A stretch of 64,000 nucleotides of DNA from Pleurotus ostreatus/Saccharomyces cerevisiae fusant (taxonomy: Eukaryota > Opisthokonta): positions 62,001 to 126,000 of the forward strand of contig JAMQCK010000008.1 of assembly GCA_024196135.1 (NCBI GenBank), given 5' to 3'. Positions 14,493 to 27,316 of this stretch are shown one piece after another. The notes beneath the pieces were generated by a model. It made no database searches, was not told the DNA's origin, and saw nothing but the letters and a program-made list of their open reading frames with translations. The position numbers and the translations under genes were made by a program. The number at the start of each line of letters is the position of its first letter. Position 1 is the first letter of the stretch.

Positions 14493-15702
14493 CCCCGGAG
14501 CCGCGCAGCTCGGTCGGTGATAGGGCTCGGATTGGTTTGATACAAAGAACCCTATTGTGTGGTGCGACGCTGTCTCACGCAGACAAGGCCCATTCCCGTT
14601 GGCAGGGTGCATCAGCGGGGCGCGTATGTAACAACAACACGGTGCTGATCAGGAGCGCCCAGCGAGAGCGTGCACAAAGAGGGAGAATAAGACGATCTGC
14701 TAGCGAGACGTCGAGACAAATCGGGACGGACATAAGGGCGCGGCGGTCCGAGAAGACAATAAGGCGAAGCTTGGAGGGCGGGTCTCGAGACTTGGAGGGA
14801 AACAATTGTGGGGAGGGGCGGGTTGTTGTAGGTGAACCCTGATGCTGGGTGGGGAGCGCGTAATGAACTGGCTGCACGCCAAAGGCTAGGCTTGCGGTGG
14901 AGTTGCGGCCATTGATCAACGTCGACTATCGATGTCTATACCGGCGACTGAGCCAATGAGCGGCGCTGGCATGGAGGCAGGTACTCCCGGCATTGAATGT
15001 CGATAAGGAGGAGGGCGGGCGGGAGATGGTGGGACGCAAATGGCGGCAGATACTCTGCTCATTGGCAAGTACGCGGGGTACAACACTAGAGCTGCGGTAG
15101 ACGGGCTTGCGGACATGCCGGGCATCCCAGATAGACGATTAGCCGCTCCGCGGTCGTGAGGGTAGATGAAGAGCAAGAGGATGTGTAGTGATGAGCATCG
15201 GGGATGTCGGTGAGGTTCACGCGTTCACGACTGGCAAGTGCCAGCCTGCGTTTGGGCAAAGCGGCGGCAATGTCCGTAAGAAGTTCGCGGTCACCTGATC
15301 AAGTTCAACATACGACCTCATGCTGAGGTGAGAAGTTCTGTTGTCATCGATGCAGCAGCTCGAGGCGAAGCAAAGTAGAAGAGACACAAAATAATAGCAT
15401 TGTCTTATGCAGCGACAACAGGTGTGATAATAATACACAGCGAGAAAGCACAGGTAAACAGGACACGAGAGCGGAAGAAACAACAGTCAGTAGGGACACA
15501 ATTGGTAAGTACGCGATCCAGATAGTTCAGTGCAGTGGTGGTCCGGAGAGGGGACGAGAAAGGGTGGAATTACCTGATAATGAGACGGAAGATGAGATGC
15601 GAGACGAGAGAGAAACTGGAGACAGGGGTATAGTAATGTTGTGACACAAGACCGTGAACACATCGAGCTTGACTTGAACCAAGCTGCCCGCGAAACAGCG
15701 CT
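14493..15702. other. Gap between O-methyltransferase and SWIM/RING gene; no gene seen
   Basis: About 1.2 kb in which only short unconvincing frames occur on either strand. It should contain the distal promoter of the O-methyltransferase and the 3' region of the SWIM/RING gene. No repeat or hairpin stands out. Confidence 0.4.
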
Positions 15703-17688
15703 TTAAACGTCCAAAGCCATCTCATGACGCGATGGGCCCGCCTCAGCGTTCATGTCCACGTTCGTTGTCGTCAATGGCGGCGCGACAAGGCTCGCCTGAT
15801 AATTGGCCAGCACCTCCAACCTCGCCTTCTTCTCCGCCGCCTGGCTAACATCATACGTGTGCGCCGCCGGCTTCTTCCCCTGCGCGCCCTTCTTCCTGCG
15901 CATCGACGCCGGCTGCATGCTTAGCACGTTGACCCTCGCCGCCGCCTCCTGCGCGGCCGCAATGACCTCCCGGCGGCGCAGCTCCTCTTCGCGACGCCGC
16001 GCGAGGTGCTTCTCGAGCTGGCGAGAGCGGACGATCTGGGGCTTCGGGCCGCGCGAGCTGCCGAAGTAGTACTGCTGGTCGAAATAGCGGCGGCGGTATT
16101 CTGAAAGTAGAGCGGGCGGTCAGCGACAAGTAGACGAGGAAGGAGTTAGGGAGGAAGACATACTGGAGTTGCGCTTGCAGATGTAGCGCTTGGTGCGCTT
16201 CGTGGGCTTGCGTTGCAGCACGTCGGCGAGCTGGGTGAAGCCGTGCTTGGTAACCTTGATCCTGACAGACTTCTCGACGACTTTTTTGAGCGCTTCTCCT
16301 TCGAGATTCGGATGTTCGATAGGGCCCTGGCGCGAGGGTGAGAGGAAGCCGATAGACCTAAGCAAGAGACTTACAAGCCATCTAAAGGCACAATGCGGAC
16401 AAACGAGCGAGTGTATGGGATTGCGGTAGTTCATGGACTCCGCTATTTCCATCGCACCCTTGACCACTGGAGCAGCGCGTAAGCCATCGTGCTCACAGTA
16501 CTAGGCCGCACAACTTACTAGATTTGAAGCAGTCCTTGTGCAGGGCCTTCTTGCAGGCCTCGCAATATCTGAGCTCGCTTTTGGGAAAGTCGGGCGCCGG
16601 AGGCTCCCAGCATATCGCGCAGAGATCGTCGAAGTCGGGCTTGCTGACGTTCTGGTCGTCGACGCGGAGGGCCCAGTGGTAGGCGGCAAGCTCCTTGTAT
16701 GAAGCGTCGAAGCGTTTCTCCGGCTCGTTGGCGAAGGCGTCGCAGAGTTCGCGCCGGGTTAGGCCGCTAGGAAGTGGTCGTGAGCATGCGTGTGGGTCTG
16801 GAAGTGCGGGATGCGAGAGCTCACCGTTGATACCAGATGTAAGAAGACACAGGAAGGTTGAGGAATTTGATGAAGATGTAGATCTAGAAGGACGTAAGAG
16901 ACGATCATCAGACAATGATGGCAGTGTACTTACAATGTGCTTGCAGTGGTTGCCCTTGAAGAAGTTGGGGCCTGCAAACAACGTTACACGCTGCGCTAGA
17001 ATGCGTGGATTGAGGGCATACAGTTGCAATGGGGCCGCTTGCCGATATGCGTGGTGTAGACCTGAGAGGAGATCAGCCGCGCCACAAAGCCGGGACGGCG
17101 AACGCACCTTGCCGGACTGGCCCAGGACATGATACTCCCTGGCAAAGATTGCACCCTCGGGGGTCCAAGAGCCGAGGACACAGATCCTGTCAGCGATAAG
17201 CATGGACCGAGAGCGACACGCAACATCACGACGCACTCATGGGCTTCCCCGAGCATCCTCTGGTAGGCGCGATACACGGAAGGCGGGCACATAGCTTTGA
17301 AGGGCGCACGGCGATCCTCCTTCCGGAACTCGGCGTACTTCCTCCCGCCGTTCTTCATCTTGTAAGGCACGGGCTTCAATGGCTTCGTGCGCCAGTCGAC
17401 GACCTTGGGCTTGCGGACTGGGGCGGGGGTCTCGAGACGGGGTTTCTTGGCAGGGGATTCCGGGTCCTCAGCCTCGACCTCAATCAAGGTGGAGGAATCG
17501 GAGGGGGCAGCCTCCTCATCGTCGAAGATCGTAGGCTTGTCGACGGGTTCGGCTTCAACGATGTGAGCGACCTCGACAGGCATGACCTCGACCTCGGCCG
17601 CAGGCTCACACTCAGGCTCGTCGCGCAGGCGCTTGCCCAGGATGGAGCCAATCGTCGAGGTGCCGAGGGAGACAATTCTGCGCAACAT
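15703..17688 (-). CDS. SWIM and RING zinc-finger protein, probable E3 ubiquitin ligase
   Basis: The ATG at 17688 opens an acidic, basic-patch N-terminal region (KKPRLETPAPVRKPKV resembles a nuclear localisation signal). A SWIM zinc finger follows (HCNCP...GNHCKHI, about 17035-16940), and then a RING-like finger (LCAIC...YCEACKKALHKDC...LVCPHC, about 16640-16400). The tail is a long basic, Glu/Arg-rich helix (KHLARRREEELRRRE). SWIM plus RING in this order matches ZSWIM2-type ubiquitin ligases, which suggests ubiquitination, probably nuclear; the substrate is unknown. The gene has about eight exons and ends at TAA 15705-15703. Exon joins around the SWIM motif rest on short exons and are the least certain part. 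Confidence 0.8.
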
Positions 17689-17765
17689 GGCTGCTAGTGG
17701 GGGCTGCGAGATGGGGGATGGGGGAAACAATGGAAGGATAAGCCCGCTCATCAACGGAAGCTGAA

Positions 17766-17772
17766 TATATAT
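17766..17772. promoter_or_regulatory. TATA-like element in the SWIM/RING - RER2 divergent promoter
   Basis: TATATAT lies between two head-to-head genes whose start codons (17688 minus, 17914 plus) are 225 bases apart. It could serve either direction. Confidence 0.35.
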
Positions 17773-17913
17773 GGGCACAACACAATTAGCACGTGTCTAT
17801 CGTCTGCGGAGGCAGAGATGGCATCAGCACGAGACCTAGGGTGGCTATCCCCGGAAGGGCGACTTGGCGTGCGATTCCCATTTACCACCAATCGAGCAAG
17901 ACCGGCGCCGAAG

Positions 17914-18931
17914 ATGCTAAGCCAGGTTTTGGGCTGGCTGAAGGCGAAGGCGGATGATTATGTGCAGAGGATCGTTATCCGGATACTAGCGGCGGGACCG
18001 GTCCCAAAGCATGTCGCGTTCGTGATGGACGGTAATCGACGGTACGCGCGCTCGAAGCACATGAGGGTGCAGGAAGGACATTCCGATGGCTTCGTTGCGC
18101 TGCGGAGGGTGCGTGTCAGTGCCTTGACCGTACTGCCCTGTACTGATCCTCATACTCAGCTGCTGGGCATCTGCCTCCGCCTGAACGTCCGCTGCGTGTC
18201 CGTGTACGCCTTCGCGATCGACAACTTCAAGCGTCCGCCAGAGGAGGTCGACGCGTTGATGACGCTCGCGGAGACCAAGCTGAAAGAACTATGCCGGCAC
18301 GGGGACCTGCTTCAGCAGTATGGTGTGCGACTGAACGTGGTGGGGAGGAAGGACATGCTGCCGGGTTCGGTGCGGGAGGCCGTACGTGTTGCGGAAGAGA
18401 TGACGAGGAATAATGACCGGTGCGTAGCCTGTTCTCTGTACGTGCAGATGAATAGCTGAATCATGAATGCAGTGCTATCCTCAACCTCTGCATGCCCTAC
18501 GCCTCGCGCGACGAGATGACCCATGCCGTGCAAGCAGCAGCGCAAGAGAAGGCAGACAGCATAGGATATCCGTACGTCCCCATCATACCCCCTCTACTCG
18601 CCCTCAGGATTAGAATACTTCTGCCTTAGGCTTGTCGACGAGAAGGACATTGAAAAACATCTCATGACGAGCACTGCTGGATCACCGCCACTTGACATAC
18701 TCGTCCGGACCAGCGGTGTGCAACGGCTCAGTGACTATATGTTGTGGCAGGTACGTCTCAAGCCATATCCTTGCACTCAGCTGACAAGGCCCTTCTGTTT
18801 GCGCTTCTCCATTGGACTAGTCCTGCGAAAAGGCACAGCTGCACTTCAGTACCACCTACTGGCCTGAATTCGGCCTATCTGACTTCCTACCTATCATCCT
18901 CGACTATCAGAGGAAACAATGGACTTTGTAG
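17914..18931 (+). CDS. RER2: Cis-prenyltransferase (dehydrodolichyl diphosphate synthase)
   Basis: The enzyme extends farnesyl diphosphate with isopentenyl units in cis to make the dolichol precursor for N-glycosylation and GPI anchors, at the ER. The catalytic motif [13 protein letters not shown] (about 18016-18050) contains the essential Asp. GHSDGF, the [10 protein letters not shown] stretch and the terminal [15 protein letters not shown] region (18700-18750) are all typical. The last exon ends QRKQWTL with TAG at 18929-18931. There are five exons with short introns. The start [12 protein letters not shown] at 17914 matches the usual amphipathic N-terminus. An in-frame ATG at 17818 would add 32 residues without family support. 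It probably works with a Nus1-type partner, not present in this window. Confidence 0.93.
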
Positions 18932-19294
18932 GTGTAATTGAAGGACTTCAGACTGCTTCTGTACTTCTCCTATATCCTACTCCCTCGAACCGACTAATAT
19001 CACGTTCTTTTGGAAGGCTGTTCCGAGCTCGACTTGCTACTTCATCCACAATCTTTCTACTAAGGAACCCTGCATTTATGAGCCACTGAGAAGCAGTATG
19101 AGGAACCATGAGTGGGCCTGAGTGAAGTCGACGTCCGGAGATATGCTCGTGTGTTCGGAGCCGGATCACGAGACACTGGGCGCCTGAAGGGGGCTGACGC
19201 AGGCCACCACGGGGCATTGAGCATAACAACAGCACCGAGCCCGTCCAGGCCTCGATATCGGGACTTGTCTCCCACCACCACCATCGCCGCCACC
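18932..19294. other. RER2 3' flank and ATG9 promoter/leader
   Basis: The frame open from 19112 runs into ATG9, but the consensus GCCACCATGG context at 19295 argues that 19112-19294 is leader. No other element is visible. Confidence 0.4.
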
Positions 19295-22200
19295 ATGGCC
19301 GACAGCAAACCCAACCGCGCAGCCCGCCCACTCTCTGGCTCCCGCTCCTTCGCCGCGTCCCAGTCGCTCTTCCCCCAGGGTACAGCCATGTCGACCTCGC
19401 GTCCATTTCTTAACATGCTCAATCCCATGGGCAGGACGTACCAGGGATACATGATGGCGAACCAGTCGCCCGTGGAGGAGGCGGAGGAGGAGGAGGCGCT
19501 CGCGCAACGCCATGATCTCGAGGCCGGTGGCGCAGCGCACACGCGGCGGGTGTCCTGGGACGCGGGGGCGGAGCTGGACGCTGTGCGGCCAAATGCGCGC
19601 GGCTCGGAGAGGGAGGAGAGCGAGGACGACGAAGTGCCGCAGAGCTTCATGATCGAGGACGCCACGCGCCAGCGTGCGGGGAAGCAGAAGGGCAAGGCGC
19701 GCGAGGTTCCCCGCGGCCAGCCATTGTATTCTGCTGGAACGGGTCGCAGTCCGCCGCCCGTGCTCCCATTGCACAATGTTTCTGTCCCACCACGACCATC
19801 GGAGGTCGACGTAGAGGAGACGCGAGCGCCTAGCAGTTCGCATGACGAGGAACAAACAACGCGTATGCGTCCACAGATGCGGGGTTTGGACGCATACGAG
19901 AAGGCACTATGGAACTGGGTCAACGTCTACAACCTGGATGGCTTCTTGCAAGACGTGTACAACTACTATGAAGGGAAGGGGATCTACTGCATCGCGCTCT
20001 CAAGAGGGCTCAATCTTCTGTGCGTGATGGGTTCATTGTTTATGTCTACATCTACTCACCTGCATACAGGACCGTTGGCTTCGTTATCGCCTTCTCCACC
20101 TTCCTCATCGGCTGTGTCGACTACTCGAGGATCAAGCCCGAGAAGTCAACGCGTCTGTCTGACGTCGTGGTGCATCATTGTGTATCGAAGTGCGTCCCCT
20201 CCCTCACTTCACGCCCTGTACGTTTACTGACGTGCCACAGATTCTCCGGCTTCACGTTGCTATTCTTCATGCTCTTCACTGCATTCTATGTCTGGCAGAT
20301 AGTCATGTTCGTGCTCGGTGTCCGGCGACTTGTCGACATGTATCACTTCTATACCCATCTACTCAAGATACCAGACGTGCGTGTGCCGCACCTGAGGCTT
20401 TCTCTACTTGCTAAGTTCAATCCAGTCCGACATCCAAACCATCCCCTGGTCCGAAGTCGTCCGCCGCATCGGCGCCATCCGCGAAGAGAACCCCCTCACC
20501 GCCATCTCCTCCAAGAACTCTCGAAACACCAACGACACCACAACCGCCAAGCTCGACGCGCACGACGTCGCGAACCGCATCCTCCGGCAGGAGAACTACC
20601 TCATCGCGCTCTTCAACAAGGAGCTCCTCGACCTGCGCGTGCCGCTGCCCAGCTTGCTCAAGCGCTTCGTGCCGGAGGAGCAGGGGAAGGGGAAGATGCT
20701 GACGAAAGCGCTGGAGTGGAATCTGCGGTTCTGCCTGATGGAGTACCTGTTTGACCGGCATGGGCGTGTGCGGAAGGTCTTCCTAAAATCTCGGAACCGC
20801 GCGCCTCTCATCGAGGGGTGAGTGGGTTGCTTGCTTTGTGGGTTGAATGCGCTGACTTGTTGCTAGCCTCCGGCGCCGCTTTATCTTTATGGGTATCCTT
20901 AATGCGGTCTTTGCACCATTCATTGTATCTTTCATTCTCATGTATTCATTCTTTCGGTACTTCGAGGTTAGTGAATGTCATCTCCACTCATGCGCATCGC
21001 TGATGGCTCGTTTTGCAGGAGTACCACAAAGACCCATCTACGATTGGAGGACGGCAGTATACACTCTACGCGCAGTGGAAGTTCCGCGAGTTCAACGAAC
21101 TGCCGCACTTCTTCAAGCGCAGGCTGCACGAGAGCTATCCGGTCGCGACTAGCTACATCGGCCAGTTCCCGAACGAGAAGATGAAGCTCATCATGAGGTA
21201 CATCCCACCCACCCTCCACGTACCCATCCCTAACAATTGTACTAGATTCGTCGCCTTCGTCGCGGGCTCCTTCACCGCTGTGCTCGTCCTCGCCTCCATC
21301 GCCGATCCTGACCTCGTCGTGCACTTTGAGATTACGCCGCACGGTACCGTGCTTTTCTGGATATCCGTGTTCGGTGGTATTTTGGCCACTGCTCGAGGCA
21401 TGATCCCAGACGACCATGATGTGTTCGACCCAGAGCAGCTTATGATGGAGGTTATCACGCATACGCACTATATGCCCGATGAGTGGAAGGGCGAGTTACA
21501 TAGCAAGAAGGTGTGTAACTTCTTTTATGCCTTGTAGATGTATGGCTGACCTCTGTCTCGTAGACCCACGCTCAGTTCGGCGAGCTCTTCCAGATGAAGA
21601 TTCTTATCTTCGTGCAAGAGATCCTGTCGGTGTTGCTCACGCCGTTCGTGCTGTGGTACTCGCTGCCGCCTTGCGCACCTGCTATCATCGATTTCTTCCG
21701 CGAGTTCAGTGTGCATGTCGAGGGTCGTGGCTATGTCTGCAGCTTTGCTGAGTTCAACTTCGAGCGGCACGGGAATGTCAAGGTATGTAGGATGGTTCAG
21801 TCAACGTGGGGCTGTGACTGACATTCATGCAGTTCGGTGCGCCCAAGAAGGTGCGGGATAAGCGGATGGTGTCGAACGAGGGCAAGATGGAGAAGAGCTT
21901 CTTAAACTTCAAGGTTTGGCCAAACTGTTAACGCCAAAGACCTCCATGCTAACTCCTCTCGCAGGCAGCGAACCCCGACTGGAACCCCTCAGACCCCACC
22001 GGCTCCCTCTACCTCAGCAAGATGGCCGACATCACTGCGCACCAAAATCCGTCAGCCGCCCGCCGTCGCTCCGCCCACCTTGATCACAGCACCTTCATCA
22101 CCCCGCCCGACGCCTCTACCATGACCGAGCGCGCTCAGGAGTACGACCGCGCGTTGCTGCAGAGTCAACATGCCGCCCGCCGACGACACGGCGCGGGGAG

Positions 22201-22537
22201 CGTGCTCGGCATGTCCACACTTCAGCCACCCGGCGGGATGGCCTCGTCGGTGTACACGGGCCCTGGGATGGCGCAGACGGCGGTGCTAGGCGACTCGCAG
22301 GGGAGCGTGATGCCGCAAGGAAGGTCAGAGGGCGCTCATGGGCAGATCCCCGACGACGACCTCGCGGTAGACGGGGGCGTTGCGAGCGGGTTGGAGGGCT
22401 CGTATGTGGATGGCGCGAGGCGGGCGCGGCCGTATGGAGATGGGCAGGAAGAGGAGGAGGAGGAGGAAGACGGTGGCGTGCTGGGGTTGCTGGCGCAGAT
22501 CTATGGGGGGCGGCAGGGGCCGACGCGCGTTTTGTGA
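19295..22537 (+). CDS. ATG9: Autophagy protein 9, lipid scramblase of autophagosome formation
   Basis: Atg9 is the only integral membrane protein of the core autophagy machinery; its vesicles seed the phagophore and it moves lipids between leaflets. The start is in a near-ideal context (GCCACCATGG). An N-terminal disordered acidic region of about 200 residues leads to the conserved core beginning [20 protein letters not shown]. Hydrophobic segments follow near 20080, 20250, 20890, 21260, 21360 and 21610. The hallmark stretches [17 protein letters not shown] and [17 protein letters not shown] are present. About ten exons are joined by canonical introns. The C-terminal tail is low complexity with a run of Glu just before [12 protein letters not shown]. 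The stop TGA is at 22535-22537, only 42 bases before the transposon. Confidence 0.97.
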
Positions 22538-22571
22538 GAGGCGTAGATGGACATGTTCTAGAGTAGATCAC

Positions 22572-22579
22572 GTTCGTTC
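22572..22579. repeat. Target-site duplication, left (GTTCGTTC)
   Basis: An 8-bp direct repeat abuts the transposon's left end and is identical to 27609-27616. Confidence 0.9.
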
Positions 22580-22871
22580 CACCTGTGCGTCCTGCTAAAC
22601 GTAGCTAATTAGCTCGAGCGTGGGATACGGGATGTCCGAGCTAACAGGCTTGCCAAGCGCGTAGGGCCCTATCCCAGCCTATGCCCCGGGTCCCGCCCGC
22701 CCTCCGCGCACATCCAAGGCCAGGTCCAGCGCAGGCGATGTCCCGCCCTCAGTCCCCATGTCCCGGGCGCTGCCCCGGAGGTCCCGCCCAGATTGTCCCA
22801 GCCGGATCCCAGTCGGCGGTGTGACGTCGTGGCGGCGCGTGCGCGCGTTGCACGTGCCGGTCACGAAGTTC
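22580..22871 (+). repeat. Left terminal inverted repeat (292 bp)
   Basis: It is identical to the reverse complement of 27317-27608. It is very GC-rich, with repeated TCCCGCCC and CCCGG words that may be protein-binding sites. Identity stops exactly at GAAGTTC. Confidence 0.95.
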
Positions 22872-25529
22872 AACTGACGAATATACAACCTACATTTCGA
22901 CTGATGGCCCGCGACCTATGTACCGTGGAGTCGTCCTCAGTCAAATCTAGCTACGTGTGTATATCCCGGATATGATACGGCTTCAACGGCAGAAACTGCT
23001 GTATACCCGAGCAGTATTGGGGTGTGGTACGTATATTTCTCGGTGCTGGAATCCTACAGTGCGTAATAGGATTGTTATCTACCGCAGAAGCGCCACGTCT
23101 GCTGAGTACATAGATATCTTTCCACGTGATGTCTCGCCCTTCGCAACAGTCGCTTAATTTTTGGTCATTTTGACTCTACTCATTTGCCTCGCTCTGATCC
23201 CCCACCGGCATAGACGAGGTGTATTGCCCCAAATAGCAGGTCCAGCCTATCATTTACCCCGCAGGAGAACCGAGGAGAAGAAGGCACTGGATAGGACGAG
23301 AGCAGCAAACATAGAGTTCTATCTGTAGTCTTACACGGTTTTCTCGAAATTGCATCGTAGCTGGGCTCAGGTCCTACTAAAGAATGATAATCATGTTAAT
23401 ATCTGACTCCAATGACCGGTATTGGGCGACCGCGCTAGCATGAGACGACGTACAATGGGGGGAGAGGCAAGAGATGCGACGTGACGTCACGTCACACGGG
23501 GTCGGGTGGCGCGTTGCATCGAAGTGTATAGCACTAGATGTACTGACCGGGAAGGCTCGGTAAAGACTATATATATTGTCTATACTCCTCCCACCAGTAT
23601 CCTGTGCTGGCCGTCTTCCACACTGCGATCCGAAGCGGCTGCCGGATTGCCGGACTAGCCGCGAGCGCACTGCTTTCAGTACTTTCTGCCTTCTTCGTGG
23701 CCTTTCAGCAGCTCCTGAGGGCCCATATTACTCGTGTAGCACTATACATACATGCTTAAGAGACCTGAGTCACCTTGATCCTGTCCGGCCTTTGGGTGAA
23801 CACGAACTCGTCCGAAGGTCTTGCTCGAGTCGCTTCGTGAATCTCGAGCACTTTCATCCCTTCTCGAGTCCCGAATCTCAATTCCAACTTCTGTAGATAT
23901 ACCAGCGCCGGTTTGAGGCATGTACGCCCTGTAAGTAGCAATGCTCTTCCAACTCCGGGCCATCCGGGAACTTGAATCATCTCCGTTCAACTCCTGGACG
24001 TCGCCGACGACGACGAGCAGCCCCTTTCGGAAGTCGGCCCGAGCCTCCGACGGTCGTCGATCGCGGCGCTTAAGGCGACGACGGTGAGCGTTGTGGGTCT
24101 ATGGGGGGTCCTGACCTCCCCAATCTGCAATAATACCATAGGGTGATCTTAGAGGTATACATAGGGTGAGTTTGAGCCTGATTACTGCTTGTTTGAAGAT
24201 AAATACCGAAGTGAGTCTCGAAGATGCAGTGTACAACCTTGAGCTTGCGACGAGAGCGTCCTGGTCTTAGTCTTGAGTAAAGCCGCAGTAATTATGCATC
24301 AATGCCACATACGTGTACGATTACAGGAGACAGACATGCGCCGGTAGGGGCTGGGAAAGCAGCCAATACCTTAGTACTTCGGATAAGTCATCGGTTTGAT
24401 TGCTCATGTTTGAAGCCCTCGGAACCATGCGCCTGCGCAAGTTGTGTAGAGAGAATACTTTTCGCGGGGACTCCACGCCTACAGGCTCTTGTAGGTGAGT
24501 GCATCGAGTAATAATGGACAACGTCGAATTTTGCAATTCAGGTCTTTTGAGCTTGTGAATCGGAGCGCTTGACACGCCTGACAATACGGAGGGCACAGGT
24601 TAATCCCTCTCCTGAATCTTATCTGTCTCCGTACTTCCGATGTAGATATGATCCTGTCATATTTGCTGAGTTTTGCGGTACATGGTCTATATACGCAGAA
24701 GAACGCTTGGGCACATCACAACAAAGAAGGAATGATAGCATTAATATTGTTGATGGCATTGAGGTCAGCGGAAGCTGAGAGGTAAATGGTACCGTCGGAG
24801 ACGGCAATGGCAAGACATGAAGTTGATCGGTAGCGGCGCGGGGCGCCCGGTCCCCGACTCTCAAACTCGGATAATTCCGAGTATGCACGTGATGAAGTTC
24901 AACTTTTCGAGACCTCGCTTTGTGCAATTACCGTACGCACTCGGCGTGGCTTCACCCAATAGATATTTATCCATGTGAAGCCGTGCTTTCTTTGCTCCCT
25001 TCTATTCCCCTTGTACCGGAATCTCAAGTACTCGAGCTCTGATCACCTTTCGCTGCAGTCGCTGCCTTCCGACCTAATCACAGTAGTATTCGGTTTGCGG
25101 CTGCCATCCCGTGTAGTGAGAAATACCCTTTTCTCCAATACAGCTGATACGTAAAGCCGTAAACGGAAGAAGGTAGTGGGAGCCAGCGAGATGAAAGCAG
25201 CGGCAGGAGACTCTGCAAAGGACAGCGGCACTACTCGACATCACACGCCGTCGCCAGCGTGAGAGGGCGCCGTCTGCGTATATGTGGCGTTCGAGGGAAA
25301 GTACGAGAGGGCACACCGATCGGCATCTCTTTTGACGACGTGGATGAAGATCACGTCGAGGAGCTCGAGCGGGAGTCGGTGAAAAGAAGTAATAACCAAG
25401 CGAAGGCATACTAGGGCGGCCGCCTATATGTGTTAGCGGCGAGCTCACGTTGTAGCTCACGCTGAAGGCTCTCTGCTCGCGCAAGTTCGACTTGAATTCG
25501 AAGGCGGGGTCTTACGCGAAGTACATATT

Positions 25530-25703
25530 GTGAATCGATCGCCGAAACTGTGAACCGATCACGATTTCGGCCGGTCCAAGCGGCGACAAGTCCCTGCCGA
25601 TTCACACTTTTTGGCCCGCGTCACGCTCGATTCACAGAAAAGTTGGGATCAATTCACAGTTTCGATGGGTGCATTCACATTTTGGTTCACACTTTTTGGC
25701 CCG
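25530..25703. repeat. TTCACA motif cluster inside the transposon
   Basis: At least seven TTCACA/TGTGAA words occur in about 170 bases. They include an 18-base direct repeat (TTCACACTTTTTGGCCCG, about 25602 and 25686) and an inverted pair GAAACTGTGAA / TTCACAGTTTC. Opposite-orientation words recur at about 26890-27000, so the 25.5-27.0 kb segment may be a nested element. Confidence 0.5.
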
Positions 25704-27316
25704 GAAACAACGCTTGGACACGAGAAGTCGCCGCTCCGAACGAGACTTGTCGCGGCATCTGCCGAGGGAGGGGTTCGAATCTCCGCGGGAGGCCTTGTCG
25801 TGTGCGCGCCCACTGCCCAGCGATCACCCAGCACCTCATATTGTGCACAATGCCGAAGAAAACAATATATTCTTTTCTGGCTAATGTGACTCCAAGGAAA
25901 GACAATGTAAAAAAGCGATATAGCGCTAGCACATTTCGTGAGGCATACGTACCCAACCTTGGGCGCGCGGTCGCGCGTCGAACACACCAAAGAGGTGCAC
26001 TGGGAGTAGGAGAAGGGTGGGGGTAGAGTAGAGGTAGGGGTGGTGGCGCGGCGAGCGCTCTGCGTGTCGAAATGAAGGTGGGGCGGTACGGAAGTGAGCG
26101 TCTGCAGCTGCGGTTGCAGGAGGGGAAGCTCGCAGATGGCTTGCCTCCACACTCACCGAGCCGCACTCCTCAACCTCGCACCCATTATCCTCCCCCCCTC
26201 TCCTCATGCACGTCGGCGCCCTTCTCCCGCTGTCTCGTCCAGTCGCTCTCGCGCGCCTCCGCATCCGCCTCTGCCTCTTCCCTCCCCACCCCTCCCATCC
26301 TCTGCAAGTCCACGCTGCGCGCGATAACGCTGTGACGGGTGCTGAGGGTGGGCGCGGAATACGTGACCCTGATCTCGCACTAGCTTAGAGCGCCGCAGAG
26401 CGGGCGAGCGCTTGAGCGCCTCCCGGCTGGTGCCTTTGCCAGTAGCACAAAGACTCGCCCAAGGGACTGGAGCTTCGCAGGGGCTGATTGACGGGCGTGT
26501 GGGAGACGTGGTGCATGCAAGTGGGGGCGGGGAGGCTCGGAGGTTGCAAAGTGTGGTCTTGGATGGCCCGTTCAAGCCTCAGATGTTCTTGAGGGCGGAC
26601 AAGAGGGCGCAAGGGTATGGGCGGCCGCGAGTTGCAGCGACGCCTCGCCCCGGCGCATCAGCGCGCGGACATGTAAAGCAATGTTAGCTGCTATAAGAGC
26701 GCGAGGCCAGAACACGCACCTATAGCCCTCCTACAGACCCTCTGGATGCGTCGTCATGCACTTTTCGGTCATTGTGATGCCTGCGTAGAGTGCTCGCTCG
26801 AAGCCGAAGGGGGGAAAAGAAAGGGTGAGGGGTGGACGACGGTGGCGGGTGAGGTCGATGCCAGGGACTTAGCGCTATCGTCGCGCGCCAGCACGGCATG
26901 TGAACGGTGAACCAGACTTGGCTTGGGGTTTCCGGAGGTCACGCCATGTCACACTTTTGATTGTGAATTGCCCGCGAGATCACGGAAAAAAACTGTGAAT
27001 TAGGCTGTAGGACTTGTACTGAGGTATGTAGGTCCTAACACGAGTGGCAAATGTAGCCTACAATAGGTCGAGTATCACTCAAAAGGGGGGCGAGGGAAGC
27101 AAGGCTGCTCTATTCAAGCTAGGGAACACGACGGTAGAGTTCGAGGGTTATGGTAAATAACGAGCAATACTGAACGTCGTCAAAAAGGGCGTAATCTGCG
27201 CGTCACCACGTCGCTTTCACGTCGAAATATGGCTTCTAGCGTCCCATCAAAGTACATGGTGCCTGGCTCGATCTTCACTGGACAAACCCTCCTCTCTCGT
27301 AAACTCGAGAGTCGGG

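Noticed and set aside
25765..25795. GGTTCGAATC box resembling a tRNA T-arm
   Set aside because: No A-box, anticodon arm or acceptor stem can be folded upstream at the right distance, so neither a tRNA nor a clear SINE head is supported.
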